DNA of 64,000 bases from Cellulomonas cellasea (GTDB taxonomy: Bacteria > Actinomycetota > Actinomycetes > Actinomycetales > Cellulomonadaceae), in NCBI RefSeq assembly GCF_030372105.1, contig NZ_JAUDBQ010000005.1, positions 150,905 through 214,904 of the forward strand, given 5' to 3'. The notes beneath the pieces are model-generated. The model was not told the origin of the DNA. It saw only the letters and a program-made list of their open reading frames with translations, and ran no database searches. How positions within the stretch are numbered: position 1 is the first letter of the stretch; the number at the start of each line of letters is the position of its first letter. This document shows, piece by piece, positions 19,924 through 28,385 of the stretch. A program made the translations under genes and the position numbers.

Positions 19924-20883
19924 GTGCCCCAGCCGCCGCGCCCGCTGCCCGCCGCCGACCCGCTCGGCGAGTCGCTGCACCTGCTGCGCCTGACCGGCAC
20001 CCTCTACTGCCGGGCCGAGCTCGGGGCGCCCTGGGGCGTCGAGGTGCCGCCCCTCGACTCGTGCATGGTCCTGATCGTCGTCACCGCCGGGCAGTGCCTC
20101 CTCGACACCGGCGGGGCCGCCCCGCGAACCCTCGACGCCGGGTCCGTCGCGCTCCTCACCCGTGGCGCCGCCCACACGCTGCGCAGCGCCGCCGGCGACC
20201 CCGTGGTCCCTCTTTTCGACATCCCCGTCGACCAGGTCAGCGACCGGTACGAGGTCATGCGCGTGGACGGTGGCGGCGCGCTCACCCGGGTGACGTACGC
20301 GGTGCTGTCCGTCGAGAGCGGCAGCACCCGCAGGCTGGTGGAGCAGCTCCCCGAGGTGATCCAGGTCGACGCCTGGGGCGACGCGAGCGCCGGGGCGTTC
20401 CACGACGTGCTCCGCATCGTCGCCGCCGAGGCCGAGACCAGCCGCCCCGGCGGGGAGACGGTCATGACCCGGCTCGCCGACGTGCTCGTCGTGCAGCTCA
20501 TGCGCTCCTGGCTCGACCACGCCCCCGAGGCGCGGCTCGGCTGGATCGCCGCGCTGCGCGACCCGCACCTGGGCCGGGTGCTCGGCGCCGTGCACCACGC
20601 CCCCGAGCACCCGTGGTCGCTCCAGGTGCTCGCCCGCGAGGCGCGCATGTCGCGCTCCGCGTTCGCCGCCCGGTTCGCCGAGCTCGTCGGCATGCCGCCG
20701 ATGCGCTACGTCACCGCCTGGCGCCTGCAGGTCGCGCACGACCACCTCACCGCCGGCGCCGACCCGCTCCCCGTCATCGCCCAGCAGGTCGGGTACCTCT
20801 CTGAGGCCGCGTTCTGCCGGGCGTTCCGCCGCGAGTACGGCGTGTCACCGGGGAGCCTGCGGCGTGTGAGAGCCGCCGCCTGA
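19924..20883 (+). CDS. AraC-family transcriptional regulator (cupin type)
   Basis: 319 residues. The N-terminal ~200 residues match the AraC_binding_6/cupin half (GAPWGVEVP, AGQCLLDTG, LLTRGAAH). The C-terminal ~100 residues hold the two helix-turn-helix motifs: WSLQVLAREARMSRSAFAARF and PVIAQQVGYLSEAAFCRAFRREYG with VSPGSLRR at the end. The GTG start lies where homology begins, without a strong Shine-Dalgarno. Divergent from the NmrA-like gene, its likely target. Confidence 0.9.
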   Translation: MPQPPRPLPAADPLGESLHLLRLTGTLYCRAELGAPWGVEVPPLDSCMVLIVVTAGQCLLDTGGAAPRTLDAGSVALLTRGAAHTLRSAAGDPVVPLFDIPVDQVSDRYEVMRVDGGGALTRVTYAVLSVESGSTRRLVEQLPEVIQVDAWGDASAGAFHDVLRIVAAEAETSRPGGETVMTRLADVLVVQLMRSWLDHAPEARLGWIAALRDPHLGRVLGAVHHAPEHPWSLQVLAREARMSRSAFAARFAELVGMPPMRYVTAWRLQVAHDHLTAGADPLPVIAQQVGYLSEAAFCRAFRREYGVSPGSLRRVRAAA

Positions 20884-20930
20884 CGGGATGGGCATGGACA
20901 AGGCCACCGCGGGGGGAGTACTGAGGGGGC

Positions 20931-21371
20931 ATGCCTCTCATCGGTGAGTACGAGCCCAGCCCCAGCTCCTGGGCCGCCCAGCAGGTCGAGAAGTACGAGA
21001 GCTCGGGCGGCACCGAGGGGACGACGATGCGCGGCATGCCCGTCGTCATCCTCACCACCCGCGGCGCCCGCAGCGGCAAGCTCCGCAAGACGCCGCTGAT
21101 GCGCGTCGAGCACAACGGCGACTACGCCGTCGTCGCGTCGCTCGGCGGGGCCGCGAAGAACCCCGTCTGGTACTACAACGTCGTCGCCGACCCGCACGTC
21201 GAACTGCAGGACGGCCCGCAGAAATGGGACATGATCGCCCGCGAGGCCAAGGGCGAGGAGAAGGACCTGTGGTGGGCGCGCGCCGTCGAGGCGTACCCCG
21301 ACTACGCCGACTACCAGCGCAAGACCGACCGGGAGATCCCGGTGTTCGTGCTCGAGCACGCCGAGGGCTGA
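20931..21371 (+). CDS. Deazaflavin (F420)-dependent nitroreductase-family protein
   Basis: 146 residues of the Ddn-like split-barrel family. The motifs [34 protein letters not shown] and the C-terminal [15 protein letters not shown] are characteristic. These enzymes use reduced F420 to reduce quinones, aflatoxins or nitroimidazoles; the physiological substrate is not defined. GAGGGGGC precedes the ATG. It is probably transcribed on its own after the AraC gene. Confidence 0.88.
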   Translation: MPLIGEYEPSPSSWAAQQVEKYESSGGTEGTTMRGMPVVILTTRGARSGKLRKTPLMRVEHNGDYAVVASLGGAAKNPVWYYNVVADPHVELQDGPQKWDMIAREAKGEEKDLWWARAVEAYPDYADYQRKTDREIPVFVLEHAEG

Positions 21372-21442
21372 TGTCGCGGCATCGGGCAGACCGGGACGAA
21401 AGCCTCATGAGTGCGTCGCCACGGCATCGCTAGCGTGACCAG

Positions 21443-22054
21443 ATGGGCGTCGACGCACAGGCCAGCGCTGGCAGCGCTGACATCGACCTGAGCCGGGCCT
21501 GGGCGCCCGCCATGACCGACGCGGCCGTAGTCCATCTCGTGCTGATCTCCGAGTGCGCCGCCCCCGACCCGCAGGACGACTACGACGGATCGCCCGGCTC
21601 GCTGTTCGACACCACGACCCTCGAGGCGTTCGCCGCCGCAGGCCTACCCGTGCGAACTGCCGCGGACCTGACCGCCCTTGGCATCCACCGCACCGTCGCG
21701 GTACGGCACCCCAAGACGGCATCGGGCATCAGCGCGGCCACGGTCCGTGAACACGCCGGTGTCCTGGCCGACGAGCTCGCCAGGATGCCCGCAGCCCGCG
21801 CCTACCTGCTCATGGGAGACGTCGCGATCGCCGCCGTCAACCACATCGCCCGGGAACGGACTGGCAAGCGCGCGGTCCCCGCCGGCTCGACGTACAGGAT
21901 CCGTGGCGGCGCGCACGAGCTGGGCGGCGTTCGCCTGTTCCCGTCCTACCTCCAGGCCGGGCCCGCATGGCGCATCGAGGCCTCCAAGCGGCAGATGATC
22001 GCCGAGGACATCGCCGCCGCCCTCGTGGTCGCGGGAATCCCCGCCGCCGCCTGA
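21443..22054 (+). CDS. Uracil-DNA glycosylase family-like protein
   Basis: 203 residues. The order ISECAAPDPQDDY, SLFDTTTLEAF, YLLMGDVAIAAVN, GSTYRIRGG and LFPSYLQAGPAW matches a bacterial family annotated as uracil-DNA-glycosylase-like, with the LMGD and FPSY segments in the expected places. Whether it removes uracil is untested from sequence. A TAGCGT -10 box at 21431-21436 ends six bases before the ATG, which points to a leaderless mRNA. Confidence 0.65.
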   Translation: MGVDAQASAGSADIDLSRAWAPAMTDAAVVHLVLISECAAPDPQDDYDGSPGSLFDTTTLEAFAAAGLPVRTAADLTALGIHRTVAVRHPKTASGISAATVREHAGVLADELARMPAARAYLLMGDVAIAAVNHIARERTGKRAVPAGSTYRIRGGAHELGGVRLFPSYLQAGPAWRIEASKRQMIAEDIAAALVVAGIPAAA

Positions 22055-22072
22055 TCGGCGCAGAATGGACCC

Positions 22073-22342
22073 GTGATCGCTCGCCAGCTCGTCGTGCGGG
22101 GCGTCGTGCAGGGGGTCGGCTACCGCGCGGCGCTCGTCGCCGAGGCGCGGCGGCTCGGGGTGGCCGGCTGGGTGCGCAACCGTCCCGACGGGGCGGTGGA
22201 GGCGCATGTCATCGGGGAGGCCGACGCGGTGGAGGCGCTGGTCGGCTGGGCGCGCCTGGGCCCACGGCTCGCGGCGGTGAGCAACGTCGAGGTCAGCGAG
22301 ACGACGCCAGATGGCAGCGTGGCGTTCACCGTCGAGCGGTGA
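22073..22342 (+). CDS. Acylphosphatase
   Basis: 89 residues, the normal length. Hydrolyses acyl phosphates such as carbamoyl or 1,3-bisphosphoglycerate in the cytosol. The signature GVVQGVGYR contains the catalytic Arg18, and Asn36 in WVRNRPDGAVEA is the second catalytic residue. The start is a GTG 18 bases after the UDG-like stop, so it may share its transcript. Confidence 0.93.
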   Translation: MIARQLVVRGVVQGVGYRAALVAEARRLGVAGWVRNRPDGAVEAHVIGEADAVEALVGWARLGPRLAAVSNVEVSETTPDGSVAFTVER

Positions 22343-22515
22343 CCCCGGCGAAGCGCGGCATGGGGCCTCGCTGCCCCGCGAGCTGGAGGGCGTTGAGCAG
22401 GATCTCCGCCAGCGCCGCATCGCGCAAAGGGCCGAGACCGCGCGCCATCAGCGTCGAAAAGAGGTAGACAAGGGGCTGGGCCCGATTTGTCCGATCCGGC
22501 CCTCCACGAAGCCCA

Positions 22516-23694
22516 ATGGAGGACCTCGTGCACATACGGCTCATCCCGCTGTCCCGGGTCACGGAGACCGATGCCCAGGCCTGGCGGCGACTCGCCGACC
22601 TGGCAGTCGAGCCCAATCTGTACCTGGACCCGCGCTTCCTCATCCCCGCTCGGGCGCGTCCGGAGTCCGACGGCATGCAGATCGTCGTCGTGGAGGAGCG
22701 CGGGCAGTGGCTAGCGGCACTGGCCGTCACCACCAAGGAGGTCGCCAACGGGGCGCGGGTGCGCGCGGCGACCACGGGCGGGCCATTCATGACGCCGCAC
22801 TCCGACCGCCACCACCCGCTCGTGCGGCGGGGCGACGTCGTCGGCGCGCTCACGCTCCTGCTGCGCGGGATGACCTCCATTGGGCTGCCCGGGCTGGTCC
22901 AGCTCCAGCGGTTCCCGGCCGAGGGCGTCCTCGCGGAGGCGCTCGCAGAAGCGGTGAACCAGACCTCCATGCTGGTCCACGAGCGGCGTCGGGAGGTCAC
23001 CGCCTTCGCACGCCGGGCCAGCCTGCCGGTCCCGCCAGGCGATGGGCTCGCAACCGTTCCCGTGCTGGTCACCAGCCACCTGGCCAAGAACGAGCGGAAG
23101 CAGACGGGCCGCTGCGCACGCGGGTTGGAACGCATCGCCGGCGGGCCGCTCGAGTTACGGGACCGGAGCGCAGACCCCACCGTCGACGAGGAGTTCCTCG
23201 ACCTGCAGGCATCCGGCTGGAAAGGCGACCACAGTCGTGGCGGCGCCGCCCTGCGGCTGAACCCGCAGAACGAACGGTGGTTCCGTGACGTGACGTCACG
23301 ATTCCGGCGCGACGGAGACCTGCTCGTCACCCAGCTCGCGGCAGCCGGCCAGACGCTGTGGATCGGCTACGTCCTGCGATCCGGTGGCGCGTGCTTCGGA
23401 TTCCTGGACGCCTACGCCCAGGAGCACGCCAAGTACAGCCCCGGGTCGATCGGCCGCAACGCGGAGATGACCCAGGTCTTCCGGGTCACCGACGCACCGT
23501 TCTTCGACCCCGCCTTCGACGCGCGCTACGCCACCGCCACGCGGATCTTCCCCGACCGGCGCACCCAAGTCGACCTGCTCGTCGCCACCCGGGGACTGGC
23601 CGCGCGCACCCTGCTACGTGCGGCGCCCCTGGCTCAACGGTGGAGTGCCGAGGCTGTCAGGCGGCAGGCGCCGGCGTCGGCCACGCGCCCCTGA
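22516..23694 (+). CDS. GNAT/FemAB-like acyltransferase
   Basis: 392 residues. The N-terminus (PNLYLDPRFL) and the later EEFLDLQASGWKG, WFRDV and IGYVLRSGGACFGFLDAY segments match the BioF2-like/CelD acetyltransferase fold, in which two GNAT domains are fused as in FemX-type peptidyltransferases. Related genes act in exopolysaccharide or wall acylation. The active-site chemistry cannot be read directly. It lies just before tRNA-Lys, at the border of the accessory region. Confidence 0.75.
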   Translation: MEDLVHIRLIPLSRVTETDAQAWRRLADLAVEPNLYLDPRFLIPARARPESDGMQIVVVEERGQWLAALAVTTKEVANGARVRAATTGGPFMTPHSDRHHPLVRRGDVVGALTLLLRGMTSIGLPGLVQLQRFPAEGVLAEALAEAVNQTSMLVHERRREVTAFARRASLPVPPGDGLATVPVLVTSHLAKNERKQTGRCARGLERIAGGPLELRDRSADPTVDEEFLDLQASGWKGDHSRGGAALRLNPQNERWFRDVTSRFRRDGDLLVTQLAAAGQTLWIGYVLRSGGACFGFLDAYAQEHAKYSPGSIGRNAEMTQVFRVTDAPFFDPAFDARYATATRIFPDRRTQVDLLVATRGLAARTLLRAAPLAQRWSAEAVRRQAPASATRP

Positions 23695-23719
23695 CGGGCC
23701 GATGTCCGCGACGACTGAG

Positions 23720-23792
23720 TGGGCCCCGTGGGGCTCGAACCCACGACCCGCGGATTAAAAGTCCGCTGCTCTGCCAACTGAGCTAGAGGCCC
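23720..23792 (-). tRNA. tRNA-Lys (anticodon TTT)
   Basis: Read on the minus strand, the 73 bases fold as a standard cloverleaf: acceptor GGGCCTC with GGGGCCC, D arm GCTC/GAGC, anticodon arm GCGGA/TCCGC around CTTTTAA (anticodon TTT), T arm GTGGG/CCCAC with TTCGAGC, and discriminator A. CCA is not encoded. Its first eight bases are also the left end of the 134-bp direct repeat that flanks the neighbouring cassette. Confidence 0.97.
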
Positions 23793-23918
23793 GGGTGATG
23801 AGTGGATTCACTCGTGGAACCCACCGGAGAACACCCGTGTCGTTCGCCGGGGCGGTGGGGCCGCCCTGGTGCCGACGGGATCCAAGGTACCGCCTTGTCA
23901 GGGGGACGTTCTGCTGGG
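23785..23918 (+). repeat. 134-bp direct repeat, left copy (R1)
   Basis: 23785-23918 matches 28105-28238 at the same orientation with five substitutions (129 of 134). It starts inside the tRNA-Lys 5' end and runs to just before the last gene of the cassette. It has no obvious coding function. Confidence 0.95.
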
Positions 23919-23940
23919 TATCCGACGGAGTGCCGGCTCG

Positions 23941-24528
23941 TCAGACGTCGGGGCGGGTCGACCGCAGCGTCGCGACGAGCTGCTGGACTTGCAGGTGCGA
24001 GGCCGGCAGGACACCACCGTTGGCTCGTGCGCACGGCGTCACGACGAGCTGCCCGCCGACCATGTCGAGCCCCAGGGCCGGGCGCCCGGTGGAGCCTGCG
24101 AAGCCCCTAGTCACAGTCACCGAGTCAACGTGGGACCAGGTCGCAGCGACGAGCTGACGCGGCTGGGCACCCGTCCGCCACAGCGCGACCCCCGCAGCCG
24201 ACCATCCGATCACCACCGGGCTGCCCGGTCGGAGCCCGCGCTCCCAGGTGCCGGACCGCACAAGCTGCGTAGCCAGCGAGGCGTCCGCCCAGCCGCAGTG
24301 CAGCGACCAACCTGGCAGTGCGGCGGTCAGCTCGCGGTGAGCCGTGCGTGCGCGACGCACGACGACGGCGGTCCCGAGCCATACGCCTCCAAGGACGAAC
24401 GCCAGCGTGACGACCGCCGCTCCGCGCGTGCCGGCGTCGGCGTCAGCCAAACCCGTCCAGGCGAGCACCACGAGCACTGCCGCGCCGACCGCTGTGAGAG
24501 CGAGGGTGGCACGACCGGCCCCGGTCAC
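23941..24528 (-). CDS. Two-helix membrane protein of the repeat-flanked cassette
   Basis: 195 residues. Two membrane segments lie at about residues 8-28 and 38-57, followed by a ~135-residue soluble domain with a beta-rich pattern (PGSPVVIGWSAAGVALW, ATWSHVDSVTVTRG) that could be PH-like. No recognised family. It is the last gene of the minus-strand cassette and ends 22 bases from repeat R1. The GTG start follows the stop of the upstream gene by 66 bases. Confidence 0.6.
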   Translation of the reverse strand: MTGAGRATLALTAVGAAVLVVLAWTGLADADAGTRGAAVVTLAFVLGGVWLGTAVVVRRARTAHRELTAALPGWSLHCGWADASLATQLVRSGTWERGLRPGSPVVIGWSAAGVALWRTGAQPRQLVAATWSHVDSVTVTRGFAGSTGRPALGLDMVGGQLVVTPCARANGGVLPASHLQVQQLVATLRSTRPDV

Positions 24529-24594
24529 GTCCCGGCCTCGTCGGGTAGGGAGGTCACTGCGACCAATCGGCCAGTCGCGGCCCGCGGTGAGGGG

Positions 24595-25479
24595 TCAGCG
24601 GACGTCACGGCGGTCCGCCCAGCCAACGGTGACGGCCAGCGTCGCGAGGGTCGCCGCGGCGGCGACCGTCAGGCCGCCGAGCACGTCCCACGTCATGCCG
24701 AGCGCCCGCGGCAGCCCATCTGCCGAGGCGAGCGCGAGCACCCCCGGGATGGCGAGCGCGGCCGCCTGCAGCACGAACGCGGTCGCGGATCGCTGCGCAA
24801 GCTGGGCGGCGAGGTCCTGGCTGCCGTCGGCGGGCGGCCACGCCTCGCGCAGCCGGCGCGTCCACATGACCTCGGAGACCGGCAGCCCTGCCCGTGCGCA
24901 CGCGTCGACAATCGGCCCCCGGTCGGATGACGGGAACCACGTCGGCCACCCGAGCGAGGCGCGTGCCGCCCCCGCCGCGTCGACGAGGTCGAACCGGACC
25001 GGGTCCCCCTTGATCGTGACGATCCGCGCGGCCTCGACGGCGCCCTCGCCGCTGCGGGGCCAGGAGTGGTGCGCGTGCAGCCATGTCGCGACGCCGACGC
25101 GTTCCGGCTCGATCCACAGCCGTGTCCGTCGGGCAAGGCCGAGCGGGGTGCCGATGTGCCCGACTTGCCCGGGCACGAGCTCCACGGATCGGGGCGCGGC
25201 CGGCCGGGGTGCGAGGACCGTGACGGCGGTGGTTGGCACGCGGGGGCGGCGCAGGAACCGGGCGTGCTCGACGGCGAGGCCACCGAGCACGGCCACCGTG
25301 CAGCAGAGCGTGAGCGCGGCCAGCATGGCCAGGGACGTGCTGGTGGTCGCCGCCGCTGCCGGGACGACCACGAGGCCGAGCACTCCGCCGGTGAGCGCCG
25401 TCAGATGCACCCGTGGCGGGAGCGCGGGGGAGGCGCCCGGCAGCACGGGGCCGGGCCACCTGGCCTGCGACCGGATCAC
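24595..25479 (-). CDS. Membrane protein of the repeat-flanked cassette
   Basis: 294 residues. Two membrane segments near residues 25-75, a central soluble domain (LWIEPERVGVATWL, VTIKGDPVRFDLVDA, PTWFPSSDRGPIV), and two more segments near 235-285. The central part again looks like a PH-type beta sandwich. I do not recognise the family. The start GTG overlaps the stop of the upstream gene by four bases, so the two are translated together. Confidence 0.62.
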   Translation of the reverse strand: MIRSQARWPGPVLPGASPALPPRVHLTALTGGVLGLVVVPAAAATTSTSLAMLAALTLCCTVAVLGGLAVEHARFLRRPRVPTTAVTVLAPRPAAPRSVELVPGQVGHIGTPLGLARRTRLWIEPERVGVATWLHAHHSWPRSGEGAVEAARIVTIKGDPVRFDLVDAAGAARASLGWPTWFPSSDRGPIVDACARAGLPVSEVMWTRRLREAWPPADGSQDLAAQLAQRSATAFVLQAAALAIPGVLALASADGLPRALGMTWDVLGGLTVAAAATLATLAVTVGWADRRDVR

Positions 25480-26099
25480 GGCGCCACGTCGTCCGGACCG
25501 ACCGACGAGGCCACGGTGTCGAACAGGTCGAGCAGCGCGGCCGCCACCTGGACCATCGGGGAGGAGAACGTGAGCTGGACGACCGGGCCGCCATCCCCGG
25601 CGTCGAGCCAGTAGTCGACCACCAGCATCGTGATCTCCGTCGCCCCGAGGTCGTCGTCACCCGCGCGGCGGCACACCCGGCGGACCACGGGGCCGAACTG
25701 CCCGGGAGCGATGTCGAGCGCGTCGGGCACGGCGTCGGACGAGGCCAACGCGTCCACGAGAGTGCTGAGGCCTGCGTCGTCGAGCGTGAGGCCTGGCACC
25801 CGGTACGTCGTCATCGTCGCGGGCACCGGCACACCCTCAACAGTCATCAGGGAGATCGCCATGAGCGTGCCGCCTGCCGCGGCGGCTTGCGCGGCTGACG
25901 CTGTGAGCCGTGCGCGCAGCGCGGCGCGCAGCGCAGCGTCCTGGTCGCGGCGCCCGACCTGCTCGTCCACGAGGTCCGCGACCGATCGCCGCAGGCCCAC
26001 GTCGTCGCCGAGCGCGATGACCCACCACGACGCGGGGACGAGCAGGGTCATCCCCGCGGTGGACGCGAGCCTCGCCTCCGGCGGGTTCGCCACGCTCAT
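25476..26099 (-). CDS. Cassette protein related to its upstream neighbour
   Basis: 207 residues, soluble. It begins with an LASTAGMTLLVPASWWVIALG segment and has a helical RR-x-QDAALRAALRARLTASAAQAA stretch, then a C-terminal pattern VVQLTFSSPMVQVAAALLDLFD. The C-terminal pattern parallels the next gene upstream (VQIVFGTPVAEFAQALADE), which suggests two divergent paralogues. No known domain. ATGA overlap joins it to the upstream gene and GTGA overlap to the downstream one. In this context it may be a chaperone or partner of the type VII-like protein, which is inference. Confidence 0.6.
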   Translation of the reverse strand: MSVANPPEARLASTAGMTLLVPASWWVIALGDDVGLRRSVADLVDEQVGRRDQDAALRAALRARLTASAAQAAAAGGTLMAISLMTVEGVPVPATMTTYRVPGLTLDDAGLSTLVDALASSDAVPDALDIAPGQFGPVVRRVCRRAGDDDLGATEITMLVVDYWLDAGDGGPVVQLTFSSPMVQVAAALLDLFDTVASSVGPDDVAP

Positions 26100-26674
26100 A
26101 CCGCCTGGCCCAGCGTCACGGTCAGGCGGTTGACCGTGTCGACGCTCTCGTCCGCGAGCGCCTGGGCGAACTCCGCGACCGGCGTGCCGAAGACGATCTG
26201 CACGGCGTCGGTCGCCCCAGGCGGGAACACCGTCCACTCGATCTCGTTGAGCACCACGCGCGTCTTGCGGTCGGCCTGGGCGCGCGTCACCACCACGGCA
26301 GGACCGGCGTCGACCTCTGCCGCGGCGCTGTCGTGGTGGAACACCTTGACGCTCCGGTCGCGCGGCGGCTTGCGCACCGCGGCGAGGAAGTCGGCTGCGC
26401 TCGGAGCATCGACGCGCAGCTCGAGGACCATCGTGCCGTAGACCTCGCCCGTGGATCGGTCTGGGACCCACACGCCGAGCTGCAGCAAGGCAGCTTTGGC
26501 CTCGCGCATCTCCGCGTCGACCGCCTGCACCGCAGCGCGCACCCGGTCCTGGGCGGCAGGCCCGTCGGCGAGCCGCTCGGCGACCGCGTCGGCATCGACA
26601 GGGACCTCTCCCGGCTGCCACCCGCCCCACGTCGGGCTCACCCCGAGCTTCCATCCCACGATCTGCTGCGTCAT
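26096..26674 (-). CDS. Cassette protein, possible secretion partner
   Basis: 192 residues, soluble, acidic N-terminus and a helical middle (AQDRVRAAVQAVDAEMREAKAALLQ). The C-terminal half is beta-rich and ends DAVQIVFGTPVAEFAQALA, a pattern shared with the next gene. CGGAG lies before the ATG. It follows the type VII-like gene by 60 bases and overlaps the next gene by four. Function not recognised; similar gene sets sit next to WXG100-like secreted proteins in related actinobacteria as far as I recall. Confidence 0.6.
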   Translation of the reverse strand: MTQQIVGWKLGVSPTWGGWQPGEVPVDADAVAERLADGPAAQDRVRAAVQAVDAEMREAKAALLQLGVWVPDRSTGEVYGTMVLELRVDAPSAADFLAAVRKPPRDRSVKVFHHDSAAAEVDAGPAVVVTRAQADRKTRVVLNEIEWTVFPPGATDAVQIVFGTPVAEFAQALADESVDTVNRLTVTLGQAV

Positions 26675-26734
26675 TGCTCCGTCTTTCTTGCTCGTGGTCC
26701 GCTCAGCCTGCCGGCGCCAGCACCTCGGCGGGGC

Positions 26735-28009
26735 TCAGCGCAGGCCGAGCTGCTCTGCCGGCGACGGTCCGAACCCGAATGTCTCGCTGATCGCGACGAA
26801 CGGGCTGACGATAGCCGCCGGGCTGTTGCCGCCGGACATCCAGTCGACCGTCGCGGACACGCCGACCGTCTGGTCGTACGCACCCACACCGACCGTCGCC
26901 CCCGAGGTCGCGTAGGCCGCGTTGGCCACCCCGAGTGCACGGGCCGTCGTGGGCGCGACCTGGGTGAGGACCGGCGCGATGTCAGGCAGGGTCGAAGCGG
27001 CCGTCGTCAGGGCATGGTCAGCCTGCAGCGCACCGACGAGGGCGCGCGGATCGGGCCAGGCGGACGCAAGGTGGGTGGCGCCCGACCCGAAGGCGGAGCT
27101 CCAGCCCTGCGCGGAGGTACCGAGCGAACGCACCGCGGCGACGTCGCTCCAGATCGCCTGCGGCTTGAGCGTGGCCCATACCTCGGGGCGCCGCAGCGCC
27201 TGCAGCAGGCTCGTGCTGGCCTGCTGCGCAAGGGGGCGCGCCTGCAATCGCGACAGCGCGCCCGCGACGTCGCCGACGAGGTCCGTGATCGTGGCTGCTG
27301 AGCTGCCGGTCGGCAGGCCCTGTGCCGCGCGGGACGCGACGGACTGCGCCGCGAGGCGACCTGCGTCGAGCCGAGCAACCCCCTGGGCCCCCGTACCCGC
27401 GGACCGGGCCACGGCGCCGAGGACCCGGCCCGCCCCGAACGTCGCGAGCGCGAATGCGTCCCAGCCGATGTCGCCCCACGAGCCCTCGCCGTTGGCGAGC
27501 AGGACGATGTCCGCGACCAGCTTGACCGCCGTCGCGATCGCGGCCACGGCAGCCAGCGCCTGGCCGAGGACGGGGACCCAGCACAGGACGAGCGCGAGGA
27601 TGCCGGTGACACCGGCGACGATGCCGGCGACCTGAGAGATCGCGCCGAACACGGCGGAGCCCCAGTTGTCCCACCATGAGTCGCGGAGCCCGTCGTTGTC
27701 CGTCGTCCCGCGGATCGTGTCGACCGCACGTCGGGCCCCGTCGTCGCGCAGCGACGTCGCCGCCTGCAGGTCGGCGCGGGCGAGCTCGAGCGCGGCCTCG
27801 GCCGCGTCCCGGTCCCTGCGCGCGGAGGCCAGCGCCCCGCGCAGCGGGGCGAGCGCCGCGGACGTCGCATCAGCCGGTGCGTCGTCGAGCGCAGCGTCGG
27901 CCCGCCGCACCTGACCCTGCGCGGCCGTCAGGGCGTGCTCGGCGTTCTGCGCGTCGCGGAGCGCCTGCTCCGACTCCGACTGTCGCGTTCTGCGTGCCCC
28001 GAGGTTCAC
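26735..28009 (-). CDS. 5'-truncated type VII secretion-like protein
   Basis: About 424 residues from a GTG at 28009. A long coiled coil (residues ~15-100: ALRDAQNAEHAL, APLRGALASARRDRDAA) is followed by WWDNWG, a hydrophobic double segment (~115-175, VLCWVPVLGQALAAVAAIA), then GWDAFALATFGAGR and a ~230-residue variable tail ending PSPAEQLGLR. This order is that of large WXG100/T7SS-secreted proteins, but the ~200-residue N-terminal WXG domain they normally have is missing. The frame stays open upstream through repeat R2 with unrelated sequence, so the gene probably lost its 5' end at the R2 junction. It may not be expressed. Confidence 0.6.
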   Translation of the reverse strand: MNLGARRTRQSESEQALRDAQNAEHALTAAQGQVRRADAALDDAPADATSAALAPLRGALASARRDRDAAEAALELARADLQAATSLRDDGARRAVDTIRGTTDNDGLRDSWWDNWGSAVFGAISQVAGIVAGVTGILALVLCWVPVLGQALAAVAAIATAVKLVADIVLLANGEGSWGDIGWDAFALATFGAGRVLGAVARSAGTGAQGVARLDAGRLAAQSVASRAAQGLPTGSSAATITDLVGDVAGALSRLQARPLAQQASTSLLQALRRPEVWATLKPQAIWSDVAAVRSLGTSAQGWSSAFGSGATHLASAWPDPRALVGALQADHALTTAASTLPDIAPVLTQVAPTTARALGVANAAYATSGATVGVGAYDQTVGVSATVDWMSGGNSPAAIVSPFVAISETFGFGPSPAEQLGLR

Positions 28010-28084
28010 GTTCCCGATACGGCTCGGTCGCGCTCTGGGAAAGTGAGGGGAGCGTCGCACGCGATGCGCGGTATCGCAGGTCAG

Positions 28085-28132
28085 AGTTAATCCACTCATC
28101 ACCCAGAGGCCCGGGTGATGAGTGGATTGACT
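28085..28132. repeat. Inverted repeat with 20-bp arms at the R2 junction
   Basis: 28085-28104 is the reverse complement of 28113-28132 with one mismatch, closing on an 8-base loop AGAGGCCC that equals the reverse complement of the first eight bases of tRNA-Lys. The right arm is the start of repeat R2; the left arm has no counterpart at R1. Confidence 0.9.
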
Positions 28133-28238
28133 CGTGGAACCCACGGGAGAACACCCGTGTCGTTCGCCGGGGCGGTGGGGCCGCCCTGGTGCCGACGGGA
28201 TCCAAGGTACCGCCTCGTCAGGGGGCGGTTCTGCTGGG
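28105..28238 (+). repeat. 134-bp direct repeat, right copy (R2)
   Basis: Second copy of R1, 4320 bases downstream, five substitutions. It bounds the cassette on the side where the type VII-like gene is truncated. The stretch 28010-28385 otherwise holds no gene, only R2, the hairpin and the promoter region of the gene at 28386. Confidence 0.95.
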
Positions 28239-28385
28239 GCGTGCGCGCGTATGGCCGTTCGTGGCGCGTCGGTGGAACCTCGGGAGAACTGTGCCACTGC
28301 CCGAACCGGACGGCGGGACGGCGGTCGTCCACACCGAACCTTCCCCCGTCGCGTCGGCAGCGACCCCCGAGAGACTGGAGACGGT

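Noticed and set aside
23785..23918. Coding ORFs inside repeats R1 and R2
   Set aside because: Short open frames on both strands differ between copies beyond the repeat and match no family.
28091..28126. Hairpin at R2 as a simple terminator
   Set aside because: It lies upstream of, not after, the minus-strand cassette, no plus-strand gene ends there, and its loop derives from the tRNA, so a junction structure fits better.
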